This document shows, one piece after another, positions 27,862-35,827 of a stretch of 36,697 bases of DNA. The notes below the pieces were generated by a model. The model was not told the DNA's origin. It ran no database searches and saw only the letters and a program-made list of their open reading frames with translations. Source of the stretch: an uncultured Clostridium sp. (GTDB taxonomy: Bacteria; Bacillota; Clostridia; TANB77; CAG-508); the NCBI GenBank assembly GCA_930980855.1, contig CAKNIZ010000019.1:1-36697 (forward strand), in the 5' to 3' direction. How positions within the stretch are numbered: the stretch's first letter is position 1; each line of letters starts with the position of its first letter. A program made the translations under genes and the position numbers.

Positions 27862-27891
27862 AAATTAAAAGCCACTGTTTTAGTGGCTTTT
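27862..27891 (-). terminator. Intrinsic terminator between the two adhesin genes
   Basis: AAAAGCCACT and AGTGGCTTTT surround a 5-base loop, just after the TAG stop of the upstream adhesin. T-rich sequence follows on the minus strand. Confidence 0.88.
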
Positions 27892-27893
27892 TG

Positions 27894-30800
27894 CTATATT
27901 ACATATTTTCTTATTAAGAATACTCCTCCTGCTATTATTGCAAGTGTTCCCGCTGTTAATCCTATATATAGTGGCATGCTACCTGTTACCATTGTTAGTG
28001 CTACTGGTGCATCATCTATATCATCTTCTCCTTCTTCTTTGTTATTTGGAGTTGAGTCTATATCTGGTGTATCACTTTCATTATAGTCTTCACTTATTTC
28101 TGCTGTATTTATCATTACTCCCATGTTTTCTTCATCATTTATCCATGTTAGTATTACTTCTACTGTAGCGCTTTCTCCTGGCTGTAATAATGTATCTTTT
28201 AATTGGTCTGTTACTATTTTTCCTTCTACTTCTCTCCACAATGGGTTATCTGCTTGATTGAATTCTAGTCCTTCTGGAATGTAGTCTGATATCTCTGTTG
28301 CGTATCCTGCTATTTCTCCTTCGTTTGTTATTCTTATTTGATATTTGAATTTTATTATTGTGTTGTCTATTCTATTTTGGTTTAAATCTACCTTTACTAC
28401 TGGCTCTGGGTCTTGTTCTGCATAGTGTCCTGTATCTTTTACTTTTTCTACTCCACCTTCGATTACTATTACCTGACTTACCCATTTTCTTAAGGCTAAA
28501 TCAAAATATTGTACATAGATTTTTTCTATATCTTGGTCATCTTCTCCATCTATCCATTTATCTGGTGTAGAATCTATGTCAGTAACATCTTCGCCATTCT
28601 CATCTGAGTCTTCACTTATTTCGGCTTTATTTATTATTATTCTATCCGATGTATTTGGCATACCTACTTTAAATGCTACTTTTACATCTTTATAATCTGG
28701 TCCTTCCATTGTTGCTGGGTCATAACCTTGTAGTAAATTTTCTCCTGCTGTTTGTTCATTTTCTTTTGATAGGTAATCACTTCTTATATATGCTGCTTCT
28801 TCTGCGTTTTGTGTTTGATTTCCTTCTGCATCTACTATTCTCCATCTATATTGTTGGTTAATTTCATGTTCTGGTAAGAATATTAATCCTTCTGGTACAT
28901 CATCTTTTATTTCTTCTGCATATCCTGACATTGTACCTTCATTATATATTCTTATTGTATAAATTACTATATCATTTTGGCATACTCTTACTGGATCTTT
29001 TGTATGATTGTATGTGAAACTTGTTATTTCTTTTCCGTCTTCTCCTATAGTTCCATATTTACTTGTATCTACTTGTGGTTCTCTATCTGTTATTTCTGTA
29101 TTGTTTACTCCTGTAATGAATTTTCTTAACGCTAAATCGAACTTTTCTAATACTACTTTTTCAAAATCGTCATCATCTTCTTGTCCAGGTATATATTCTA
29201 CTCCTGAATTTATTTCTTCATCTTTATATGATGGTAAATCTGCATCTGATGGTAATACTACATCTCTTGAGTTATCTCTATCTATTAATCCAGATTCATT
29301 ACTATATTTTGTTATTTCTGCAATGTTTGTAATTTTGGTTAAACTTGGAGCTGTATCCTTAACTTTACATCTAATTTTTACTTCTTTGTAACTTATTTCT
29401 CTAGTTTCTGAATTAAATGCTTTTATTATATTCTCAGTGTCATTTTCTTTTGATAATATATTCGTCCTAATTGTTCTTTGTGTTGTGTCCGCTGGATCTA
29501 TAATCCATCCATATTGCGCATTTAAATCATCTTCTACTATAAACTCTAATTCTGGTGGTAAGTGGTCAACTATTTCATCTACATATCCATCAACTTGTCC
29601 TTCATTATATACCCTTATTGTATATGTTACTATATCTCCTGCTGTTACACTTACAGGATTTTTAGTATGATTGTAATTAGCTGTAGTTTTTCCTGTTAAC
29701 AATGGATTAACATCTACATTAGGTTCTCTGTTGGTTATTTCTTTATCGTTTACTGCTGTAATAAATTTTCTTAATGATAAGTCAAATGTTTTTCCAAGCA
29801 TTATAAGTTCTTCATAATCATCATCATCTTCATAACCTTTTCCATCTTCTGATGTTCCTGGCATATAGTTATTTATATTGTCGTCTGATAAATTATCTTC
29901 TTCTGAATCTCTATCTTGAGTTTGTCCAGTAACGTCTTCTGATTTAGTTATTTCTGCCACATTCTTTAATGATACATCTTGCTCACTTGGCTGTTTAGTA
30001 ACTCTACATTCTACTTGAACATCTGCATAATCTAGTTCATATGTTCCATCTGTTGGTGCTTTGTCAAATTTAGATATTAGTTCATTTTCTAGATATGTTG
30101 TATATATTGCTCTTCCTTTAGGTGAGTTTTCCTCTGCACCATTTACATTTTGCCATCCATATTTAGCATTTATAGTGCTTTCTGTTGCTGGTACTAGCTC
30201 TAATCCTTCTGGCAGATAATCTACTATTGTTTTTGCATATCCGTCTATGTCACCTTCATTGTAAACTCTAATAGTGTATGTTATTTTATCTCCATTATTT
30301 ATTATTAATGGTGTTTTTGTATGACTTTTTGTAGCTGTTGTTCCATTATCAAATGTAGCTTTTCCTGTTGCTAAAGCTTGTAAATCTTCTTGTGTCATTT
30401 CTGGTTCACGATTCACTTCAACTTGAGCATCATTTATCTTTGTAATAAATTTTCTTAATGCTAAATCAAATTCTGGATTTGTTATAGGTACCATACTTTC
30501 ATCATTGTATGTTTGTTTTTCTCTCGATACTATTACAACTGGTTGATTATTTACTAAACTTGCTTCTCCTACTGACCAGTATGTTTGTATTGTGTTATAA
30601 TATTCTGCTCCTACGTTTAGTCTTATTTGACTTATATTTGATGATATAGGAATTGATATATAAAAGTCGCTTCCTATTGTTGTTCCTATTTTTTCTGAGA
30701 TTGTACTTCCATTTGTTATTTCTTGCTTATCAGCATTCAACACTTTGGCATTTTGGATTGTTGTACTTCCATCTGTTAATGTTACATTTAAATTGTATTC

Positions 30801-31673
30801 TATATTTGAAGTTTCATTAATTCTGTATGGTCCTATGATGTAATTTGTACTTTCCATTGTTACTGTAGCTGAATCTTTTACAAAGTTAATTGGCGATGAA
30901 CCTACAATTGAATCTTCATAAGTAAATCCTGAGTTTACTGCATCAATTGCTCCTTGTACTAAGTAGCTATATATTAAGTCTATTTCATTATCTACAAAAT
31001 CTAGTCCGTATTTATCTATTAAAGATTCGCCATCTACTCTTATTTCTAATCTATCATCATATGGGTTATGATAATCTCCATCTGGATTTGTAAAATACCA
31101 TATTGCAACTTGTTGAATACTTTCTAATATATCTTCTATTTCATCCCCATATGTTGCTTCATCTCTTAGGAAGCTATCTTCTGCCACTCCGGCATTATCT
31201 AGTAATGCTCTTTTTGATTCTTCTGCTAATCTAATTTCATCTGAAGAAGCTCCTGTTTTCGCTGGTATATATAAATGGTCCAAAACCCATATTAATTGAT
31301 TATATGTGTCTGGGTCTTCTGGCAATTGTTTATCATATGGACTTTCGATTGCATCTGGATTTTTTAAATCAAAATATTGTGTATATCTTACTATGTTATT
31401 TTCATATGATTCTGAGCCAAATCCTGGTCCTGCCTTAATACAATATATAGAAGAATTGTCTCCTACTTCTGTTGTTCCACTTGCATTATTATATTTTACT
31501 ATTTTAAATATTGCTTTATTATTAAAAGTGTATAAACCAGTTTCTCTATGTGTTGATTTTCCTTTTAATCCTAAATAAATTCCATTAGCATCACTTACTG
31601 CATAATTTACAGTTGTTAATGCAATAATAATGGTAAATATTATACTTAAAAATATTGATATTTTCTTTGCCAT
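27894..31673 (-). CDS. Thioester-domain surface adhesin with DUF11-like repeats
   Basis: A 1259-aa paralogue of the downstream adhesin. It has a signal peptide (1-27), a thioester domain with Cys78 in SIYCIKAGPGFGSE and Gln188 in QQVAIWYFTNP, a beta domain to about 400, then four DUF11-like repeats beginning at FDLALRKFITKIN, and a final helix with RKYVI. It lacks the CnaB block of the larger protein, so the two differ by gain or loss of a stalk module. Asp-rich linkers (EDDDDYE, GQEDDDDFE) lie between repeats. There is no LPXTG. The start has a GAGAGGTC site. It probably acts on the cell surface by covalent attachment to a target. Confidence 0.9.
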   Translation of the reverse strand: MAKKISIFLSIIFTIIIALTTVNYAVSDANGIYLGLKGKSTHRETGLYTFNNKAIFKIVKYNNASGTTEVGDNSSIYCIKAGPGFGSESYENNIVRYTQYFDLKNPDAIESPYDKQLPEDPDTYNQLIWVLDHLYIPAKTGASSDEIRLAEESKRALLDNAGVAEDSFLRDEATYGDEIEDILESIQQVAIWYFTNPDGDYHNPYDDRLEIRVDGESLIDKYGLDFVDNEIDLIYSYLVQGAIDAVNSGFTYEDSIVGSSPINFVKDSATVTMESTNYIIGPYRINETSNIEYNLNVTLTDGSTTIQNAKVLNADKQEITNGSTISEKIGTTIGSDFYISIPISSNISQIRLNVGAEYYNTIQTYWSVGEASLVNNQPVVIVSREKQTYNDESMVPITNPEFDLALRKFITKINDAQVEVNREPEMTQEDLQALATGKATFDNGTTATKSHTKTPLIINNGDKITYTIRVYNEGDIDGYAKTIVDYLPEGLELVPATESTINAKYGWQNVNGAEENSPKGRAIYTTYLENELISKFDKAPTDGTYELDYADVQVECRVTKQPSEQDVSLKNVAEITKSEDVTGQTQDRDSEEDNLSDDNINNYMPGTSEDGKGYEDDDDYEELIMLGKTFDLSLRKFITAVNDKEITNREPNVDVNPLLTGKTTANYNHTKNPVSVTAGDIVTYTIRVYNEGQVDGYVDEIVDHLPPELEFIVEDDLNAQYGWIIDPADTTQRTIRTNILSKENDTENIIKAFNSETREISYKEVKIRCKVKDTAPSLTKITNIAEITKYSNESGLIDRDNSRDVVLPSDADLPSYKDEEINSGVEYIPGQEDDDDFEKVVLEKFDLALRKFITGVNNTEITDREPQVDTSKYGTIGEDGKEITSFTYNHTKDPVRVCQNDIVIYTIRIYNEGTMSGYAEEIKDDVPEGLIFLPEHEINQQYRWRIVDAEGNQTQNAEEAAYIRSDYLSKENEQTAGENLLQGYDPATMEGPDYKDVKVAFKVGMPNTSDRIIINKAEISEDSDENGEDVTDIDSTPDKWIDGEDDQDIEKIYVQYFDLALRKWVSQVIVIEGGVEKVKDTGHYAEQDPEPVVKVDLNQNRIDNTIIKFKYQIRITNEGEIAGYATEISDYIPEGLEFNQADNPLWREVEGKIVTDQLKDTLLQPGESATVEVILTWINDEENMGVMINTAEISEDYNESDTPDIDSTPNNKEEGEDDIDDAPVALTMVTGSMPLYIGLTAGTLAIIAGGVFLIRKYVI

Positions 31674-31736
31674 GTTATGACCTCTCTTTTACTTAAAATA
31701 TTACAGTTTATATTATATTATAATTTCTTTTATAAA

Positions 31737-32132
31737 TCAATATTTATTATTCCTTATTTTCAAAATATTAGCCAAAAAAAGTATGTGTAGTTGTGATACA
31801 CATACAAATACAAATGACATAATTTCTCCATCTAAATAGTTTCGTCCTGCATAATATATATGTGCAATGTAAACTATCTTTTCTAACTCATCTACGGTAT
31901 ATAAAATAATATGGTTATTTACTACTAGCCTTCTATATTGTCGTTCTGTTCTATCTACCTTTTCTATTTGAGTAAACATTCTTGGAGAATTTTCTAGTAA
32001 AAGAATATTATATATTACTTTTTCCCTTAATCTATTTGATGCATCTATATTTTTTAATTGGTTAGAAATATAATCACATATTTCTTCAAACTCATCTAAA
32101 AATTGGTCTGTTAGTTTTATTCTATATTCCAT
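31737..32132 (-). CDS. RelE/ParE-family toxin with repeat-derived C-terminus
   Basis: The 131-aa frame begins as a RelE/ParE-type toxin (YRIKLTDQFLDEFEEICDYIS, then RLVVNNHIILYTVDELEKIVYIAHIYYAGRNY), a fold of about 100 residues that cleaves mRNA or inhibits gyrase. From Met105 the protein is encoded by a 47-bp hairpin repeat (31774-31820) and sequence beyond, so the last 27 hydrophobic residues are not native to the family. The start overlaps the antitoxin by 11 bases. The repeat resembles a terminator, so full-length mRNA may be rare. Confidence 0.8.
   Translation of the reverse strand: MEYRIKLTDQFLDEFEEICDYISNQLKNIDASNRLREKVIYNILLLENSPRMFTQIEKVDRTERQYRRLVVNNHIILYTVDELEKIVYIAHIYYAGRNYLDGEIMSFVFVCVSQLHILFLANILKIRNNKY
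31774..31820 (-). repeat. 47-bp hairpin repeat, copy A (inside the toxin frame)
   Basis: It matches 36507-36553 at 45 of 47 bases. On the minus strand it begins ATGTCATTTG, then GTATGTGTA-TCACAAC-TACACATAC (9-bp stem) and seven T, a terminator shape. Flanking bases differ completely from copy B on both sides. Confidence 0.85.
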
Positions 32133-32358
32133 ATTTTTCTTTCCATTCCTTAAAAACTTCTCTGCCGTCTCTCACTCTTCCTTTTCTTATGTCATCTTCT
32201 GCCTTCAATAAATGTTCTTCTATATCTTCCTTTAATAATTTTTCTCTATATTCTTCCATTTTCATAATTATAATATCATTGTTATTCAAAGTAATAACCA
32301 TTTCTCCATTTTGGTTAACTGCAGTTTTTAAATCCTGAATATTTGTTACTTGCATCAT
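32122..32358 (-). CDS. Phd/YefM-like antitoxin
   Basis: A 78-aa protein starting VTNIQDLKTAVNQNGEMVITLNNNDIIIMKMEEY, the Phd/YefM DNA-binding pattern (short helix, then a beta-strand pair reading like pvvItrnG..vavl). A charged C-terminal region follows that would wrap the toxin. It is the first gene of the pair, overlaps the toxin start, and has a GAGAGG site. A TATACT element about 25 bases upstream is a likely -10. Its Phd class with a RelE/ParE partner is a common pairing. Confidence 0.82.
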   Translation of the reverse strand: MMQVTNIQDLKTAVNQNGEMVITLNNNDIIIMKMEEYREKLLKEDIEEHLLKAEDDIRKGRVRDGREVFKEWKEKYGI

Positions 32359-32470
32359 TTTAATACACCTCTCTTCTTTACTATATACAGTATAGCATAA
32401 TTTTTACTATTTTTGAATACTTTTCATAGATTTTATAATAATATTATTTGTAAATAATTTTATTATATAC

Positions 32471-32518
32471 TATTCATCTGCTTTATTGGTTTTAACAGAT
32501 AAGTTATTGGAGGCGACA
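32471..32518 (-). repeat. Attachment-site-like repeat of the tRNA-Cys 3' end (att, distal)
   Basis: Forty-three of 48 bases match 36608-36655, with 25 identical bases in a row at the tRNA side (ending AGGCGACA). It contains the last acceptor-stem bases plus CCA of tRNA-Cys and the downstream DNA, but not the rest of the tRNA. This fits the second att site of an element integrated at the tRNA 3' end. Confidence 0.8.
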
Positions 32519-32565
32519 GCCAGAAAAGAATCTGCTGATTTTAAAAGAATTAGATGATTAGACAA

Positions 32566-32638
32566 AAAAGACTGGGATTTGCCCTCCTAGTCTTTTATAA
32601 TGGAAAAAGACTAACCTTTTTGCCCTGTTAGTCTTTTT
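32566..32638. terminator. Two tandem hairpins with a shared loop
   Basis: Hairpin 1 is 32566-32596 (AAAAGACT / AGTCTTTT). Hairpin 2 is 32604-32638 (AAAAAGACTAAC with its complement, 12 bp). The period is 38 bases. On the minus strand both loops contain AGGGCAAA. T-runs lie on both sides, so they could end transcription from either direction after the CYTH gene. The repeated loop is more than a simple terminator needs. Confidence 0.65.
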
Positions 32639-32794
32639 CAAGTGTTACATTTTTACAAATGTTATACATCAAATCAAATTGCTTATAAGCTAAATATAGT
32701 ATACTACATTAATTATTATATGTCAAATATTATTTTTTATGTTCAAAATTTTTAGTACTAATCATTTTCTTTTTTCAATATTGAATTAAAATAT

Positions 32795-33394
32795 CTATCC
32801 TTTTATTATTTTATCTAATTCTATCTCTGCTTTTTTTACAAAAAAATTGCTAGTATCAACAGGAATTTGTAAATTTATAATTTGTGTTTTTAATTTTTCT
32901 ATTGTATCTATATTGTCATTATTTGATACTGTCTCTACTTCAATTAAATTGTCTCCTTTCCTTATATCTTTTATTGCTATTTTAAAGTCTCCTTTTCCAT
33001 AAACAATATCCCTTTCGTTAATATTCATTATTTTAAAGTAATGAATTGCCTGAAAAAGGTTCACAGCCTCATCAATATCAAGAATATCGCAGTTAATGGA
33101 TTCTTGATTTAATATATCACTATTTTTGTTAAATTCTTTCTTTTTAAAAGTTATTTTCTTTGTTCTATTTTCTTTCAATTGATTTTCTATATCTCTTATT
33201 AATATTGCATCTTTTAAAATTTCTCTACTAGTTAATTCTTTTATATTACTTTGTAAAGTATTTGGTATCATAAATATATCATTTAGTGTAAATCGATCTA
33301 CAACTTTAAATCCCTTATCTTCTAGAATTTTACATAGCTCACTTATTCCACAATTTACTTTCATCGTTATTTCATTTTCTTGTTTTATTCCCAT
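32795..33394 (-). CDS. CYTH-fold protein with incomplete ExExK motif
   Basis: A 199-aa protein with the layout of CYTH proteins (class IV adenylate cyclase/triphosphatase fold). It has an N-terminal EITMK at 8-12 in place of ExExK, CGISELCKILEDKGFKVVDRFTLNDIFMIP, an ITFKKK strand near 80, and NLIEVET near 155 like the usual G-x-F-x-E-x-E. A C-terminal helical end carries FFVKKAEIEL. The second Glu of the motif is Thr, so catalysis is doubtful; binding of a nucleotide or polyphosphate is possible. It follows the kwaA-like gene within the island, after a moderate terminator, with a GGAG site. The assignment rests on pattern recognition only. Confidence 0.6.
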   Translation of the reverse strand: MGIKQENEITMKVNCGISELCKILEDKGFKVVDRFTLNDIFMIPNTLQSNIKELTSREILKDAILIRDIENQLKENRTKKITFKKKEFNKNSDILNQESINCDILDIDEAVNLFQAIHYFKIMNINERDIVYGKGDFKIAIKDIRKGDNLIEVETVSNNDNIDTIEKLKTQIINLQIPVDTSNFFVKKAEIELDKIIKG

Positions 33395-33461
33395 AATTTT
33401 GCTCCTATTTATTTTTAAAATTATTACTGCAATTTTATTACAAATTATATTTATAACTAAA

Positions 33462-33491
33462 AATACTGGAAGTATACATTCTTCCTGTATT
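33462..33491 (-). terminator. Hairpin after the kwaA-like gene
   Basis: AATAC(A)GGAAG and CTTCC(A)GTATT enclose an 8-base loop, with TTTTA following. It overlaps the stop codon. It is of moderate strength and may allow read-through to the CYTH gene. Confidence 0.65.
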
Positions 33492-34041
33492 ATGTTTTTG
33501 GTTCTATCATATATTCGTTATTTATACTTTTTAACAATATACTATTTTCAGTTTCTAAATTGTTTTTGCTTATAACATATTTGTCAATAATTTTTCCATC
33601 TGAATTTTTCAATGAGCACTCATAAAAATTATATTTTAAAATTTCTAAAATAATATTAGCTGTAAAATAGCTATGTTTTACGCATAAAAAACCAAGGGAT
33701 AAATAAAATATCAAAAATATTATTAATTGATCCCATTGGGTAAAATCAAAAGCAAATAATGGTAAAACATACGCTAAAAAATATTCAATAGTAATATCTT
33801 TAGATTTTTTTGCTTCAATAATTATATATTTTTCTGCACCACTTCTTCTTTTATCTATAATAAGTCTTCTTACAATTATTAAGCTAATAATAAATAAAAC
33901 AACTATAGCTATAATAGAAATTTTTTCTGTATATAAATTTTGTTTTTTATCTACAATATTTTTTATATCTATGAATAATATTGCTAACCATAATGGTACA
34001 AATGAGACATAATATAAACACCATGAGTTAATGCTTGTCAT
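33490..34041 (-). CDS. kwaA: KwaA-like four-helix membrane protein (Kiwa)
   Basis: A 183-aa protein with four predicted membrane helices (about 7-25, 41-62, 84-100 and 104-122) and a soluble C-terminus ending near DGKIIDKYVISKNNL. In the Kiwa anti-phage system KwaA is a small membrane protein that detects phage attack and works with KwaB. The match to KwaA rests on size, helix layout and a start 12 bases after a KwaB-like gene. In the E. coli system I know, kwaA precedes kwaB; here the order is reversed. A GGGAGG site precedes the ATG. I see no other function for it. Confidence 0.65.
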   Translation of the reverse strand: MTSINSWCLYYVSFVPLWLAILFIDIKNIVDKKQNLYTEKISIIAIVVLFIISLIIVRRLIIDKRRSGAEKYIIIEAKKSKDITIEYFLAYVLPLFAFDFTQWDQLIIFLIFYLSLGFLCVKHSYFTANIILEILKYNFYECSLKNSDGKIIDKYVISKNNLETENSILLKSINNEYMIEPKT

Positions 34042-34053
34042 TAAAAATCCTCC

Positions 34054-34974
34054 CTATTTCCATTCCTTAGCTCCGGCTACCTCTACAGGCTTGTTATTAA
34101 ATGGATCTATTTTTCCTTTATCACATAATAATTTTATCAATTTTTTTGATACTTCATCGTTTGTTGTATCAAATTTTCCATTTATTAATGGAATGTTAAA
34201 TTTAGCTGAAATATTATCTTTCATTTTATCATCATTTAATAATTTTAAGTTCTCTTTATTAAAAGATATAAATTTTTTAGGATTATGTCCCGAATTTGCA
34301 ACATTCATAAAAGATTCAATATCAGAAACTATTCCCATATCTTTTATTTCTTCTATTTTCTCTTTACAAACTGCTTTATATGCTCTTTCCATATTAAAAA
34401 GTTTTTCTCCAGAGTTATTAAAAAAGTATATTGTATTTCCATATGCTATCATATCAATAGATAATTCTAATCCAATAACTGTATCAGTAATTTCTTTATA
34501 TTTTTCTCCCAACTTTATAAATTTATTTTTTAGTATTTTTATAGGATTTTTCATAAAAATAAACTTTATTGGTATATCTTCTCCATTCTCTTCAATGCTA
34601 CTTTTTAAAACATAGCAATCATATTTATTTTTTATAGGATCATTTTCTCGGTCTGGATTTGATAACGCACTTATGAATAAATCATATGTATCTTTTATTA
34701 ATTCATTTGTAATATCCATTTTATATATTACATTTGAAATTGTATCACTATTATACTCTTCAATATCACTATATAAAGATGCTTTCTCTCCATTAGTATA
34801 TATTTGAACGATTTCTTTTAGTGTTTTTAATATTCCATTTTCATCAAAATCTGATAATTCTTCAACGTAATATTTTACTCCTTCTTTTTTTGTTACATTT
34901 ATTTTCACTAGATTAATACTCCAATTATCTATTTTATCAGCACTATTTAATATTTCTGTAATTTTTTTTATCAT
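34054..34974 (-). CDS. kwaB: KwaB-like DUF4868 anti-phage protein (Kiwa)
   Basis: A 306-aa soluble protein resembling KwaB of the Kiwa system (DUF4868), the partner that binds DNA and restricts phage replication together with KwaA. The best-matching part is residues 173-210 (IDMIAYGNTIYFFNNSGEKLF and on), typical of DUF4868, and the end FISFNKENLKLLNDDK through LLCDKGKIDPFNNKPVE. No nuclease motif is seen. It starts 25 bases after abiEii, with a ribosome site made of GGTGGGGGGG, odd in so AT-rich a genome. The next gene encodes the KwaA-like membrane partner. Confidence 0.75.
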   Translation of the reverse strand: MIKKITEILNSADKIDNWSINLVKINVTKKEGVKYYVEELSDFDENGILKTLKEIVQIYTNGEKASLYSDIEEYNSDTISNVIYKMDITNELIKDTYDLFISALSNPDRENDPIKNKYDCYVLKSSIEENGEDIPIKFIFMKNPIKILKNKFIKLGEKYKEITDTVIGLELSIDMIAYGNTIYFFNNSGEKLFNMERAYKAVCKEKIEEIKDMGIVSDIESFMNVANSGHNPKKFISFNKENLKLLNDDKMKDNISAKFNIPLINGKFDTTNDEVSKKLIKLLCDKGKIDPFNNKPVEVAGAKEWK

Positions 34975-34980
34975 TTATTT

Positions 34981-34990
34981 CCCCCCCACC
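34981..34990 (-). promoter_or_regulatory. Seven-G tract in the kwaB ribosome binding site
   Basis: The minus strand reads GGTGGGGGGGAAATAAATG, with the ATG being the kwaB start. A run of seven G forms the Shine-Dalgarno region. Length change in this run would shift the spacing to the start codon. Confidence 0.7.
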
Positions 34991-34999
34991 TGCTGTTAC

Positions 35000-35827
35000 T
35001 TATAATATTGTTTCACTAATAGTATTAATTTTTCTTATAATTTCTTCAAATTTTAGATTTTTAGCATATTGATGTTTTTTAGTATATTTAATCCACAATT
35101 CTTTAGTAAATTCACTTTGTTTTATCTCTTCCATAATTTTATCTATTGAATTTGTATCTGTATTTCTCTTTTGGAAAGTTTTTATTATCGCTTCTTTTAG
35201 GTTATCTTTTGAGTATTTTTCATATGTAATTAAATAATATAAATCATAATAATCTTTCATTCTACTGTTTAATACACCTCTTGATATTACTGTTTGAAAT
35301 TTTTCAGCTATAATGCTTTCTATATTATAAGTCATTATTTTTAAACTTCTATCTTCAAACATCATTTTATAATCATATTCTATTTCTCTTGGTGTAATTA
35401 AATCTCCTGTTGCAATATCAATGCTTAAGTTCACTCTGAGGTTATCAAATTTTGCTAATAATTTATATTTTAATCCTCCATAGTCATCATCTTCTCTTAT
35501 TGGCTTAGAGTTTTTTATTTCAAACTTGACACAATCATTTACATCGATATTTAAAATCTCATTTAAAACTTCATATAATTGTTCATCTGTCAAATTTATT
35601 CCTTTTATACAAGTATCCATATCCATAGTAGTTCTAGTATCTATCCCCATTATTGAAGATAATAGTAAACCACCTTTTAGAATGAAATTATTTTTATATT
35701 TTGAAACCGATAATCTTTCTAATATTCTCTCAAACATATAATTTTGTAAAATCTCATTTGTTGTAATATTATTTTTTGATGCTAAATATTTCGACTTATC
35801 CATTAAGCTTTTTGCATTTCTTATCAT
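35000..35827 (-). CDS. abiEii: AbiEii-type nucleotidyltransferase toxin
   Basis: A 275-aa toxin of the type IV-like AbiE system, with a nucleotidyltransferase fold (DUF1814). Visible motifs are KGG at 51-53 in FILKGGLLLSSIMG, the acidic pair Asp69/Asp71 in TTMDMD, the strand LSIDIATGD near 138, and RMKDYYDLYYL near 190. Such toxins act on tRNA or nucleotides and are held by a co-expressed antitoxin. The frame overlaps the antitoxin stop by 4 bases (ATGA type), indicating coupled translation. It precedes the Kiwa-like genes in the same direction. Confidence 0.9.
   Translation of the reverse strand: MIRNAKSLMDKSKYLASKNNITTNEILQNYMFERILERLSVSKYKNNFILKGGLLLSSIMGIDTRTTMDMDTCIKGINLTDEQLYEVLNEILNIDVNDCVKFEIKNSKPIREDDDYGGLKYKLLAKFDNLRVNLSIDIATGDLITPREIEYDYKMMFEDRSLKIMTYNIESIIAEKFQTVISRGVLNSRMKDYYDLYYLITYEKYSKDNLKEAIIKTFQKRNTDTNSIDKIMEEIKQSEFTKELWIKYTKKHQYAKNLKFEEIIRKINTISETIL

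Noticed and set aside
22685..29670. Many Leu-rich plus-strand frames opposite the adhesins
   Set aside because: They are antisense shadows of repeated Asp/Glu/Thr-rich coding DNA and repeat with the adhesin modules.
22635..31673. CRISPR or CRISPR-like array in the repeat-rich region
   Set aside because: The repeats are long coding modules with no short direct repeats and unique spacers; none is seen elsewhere in the window.
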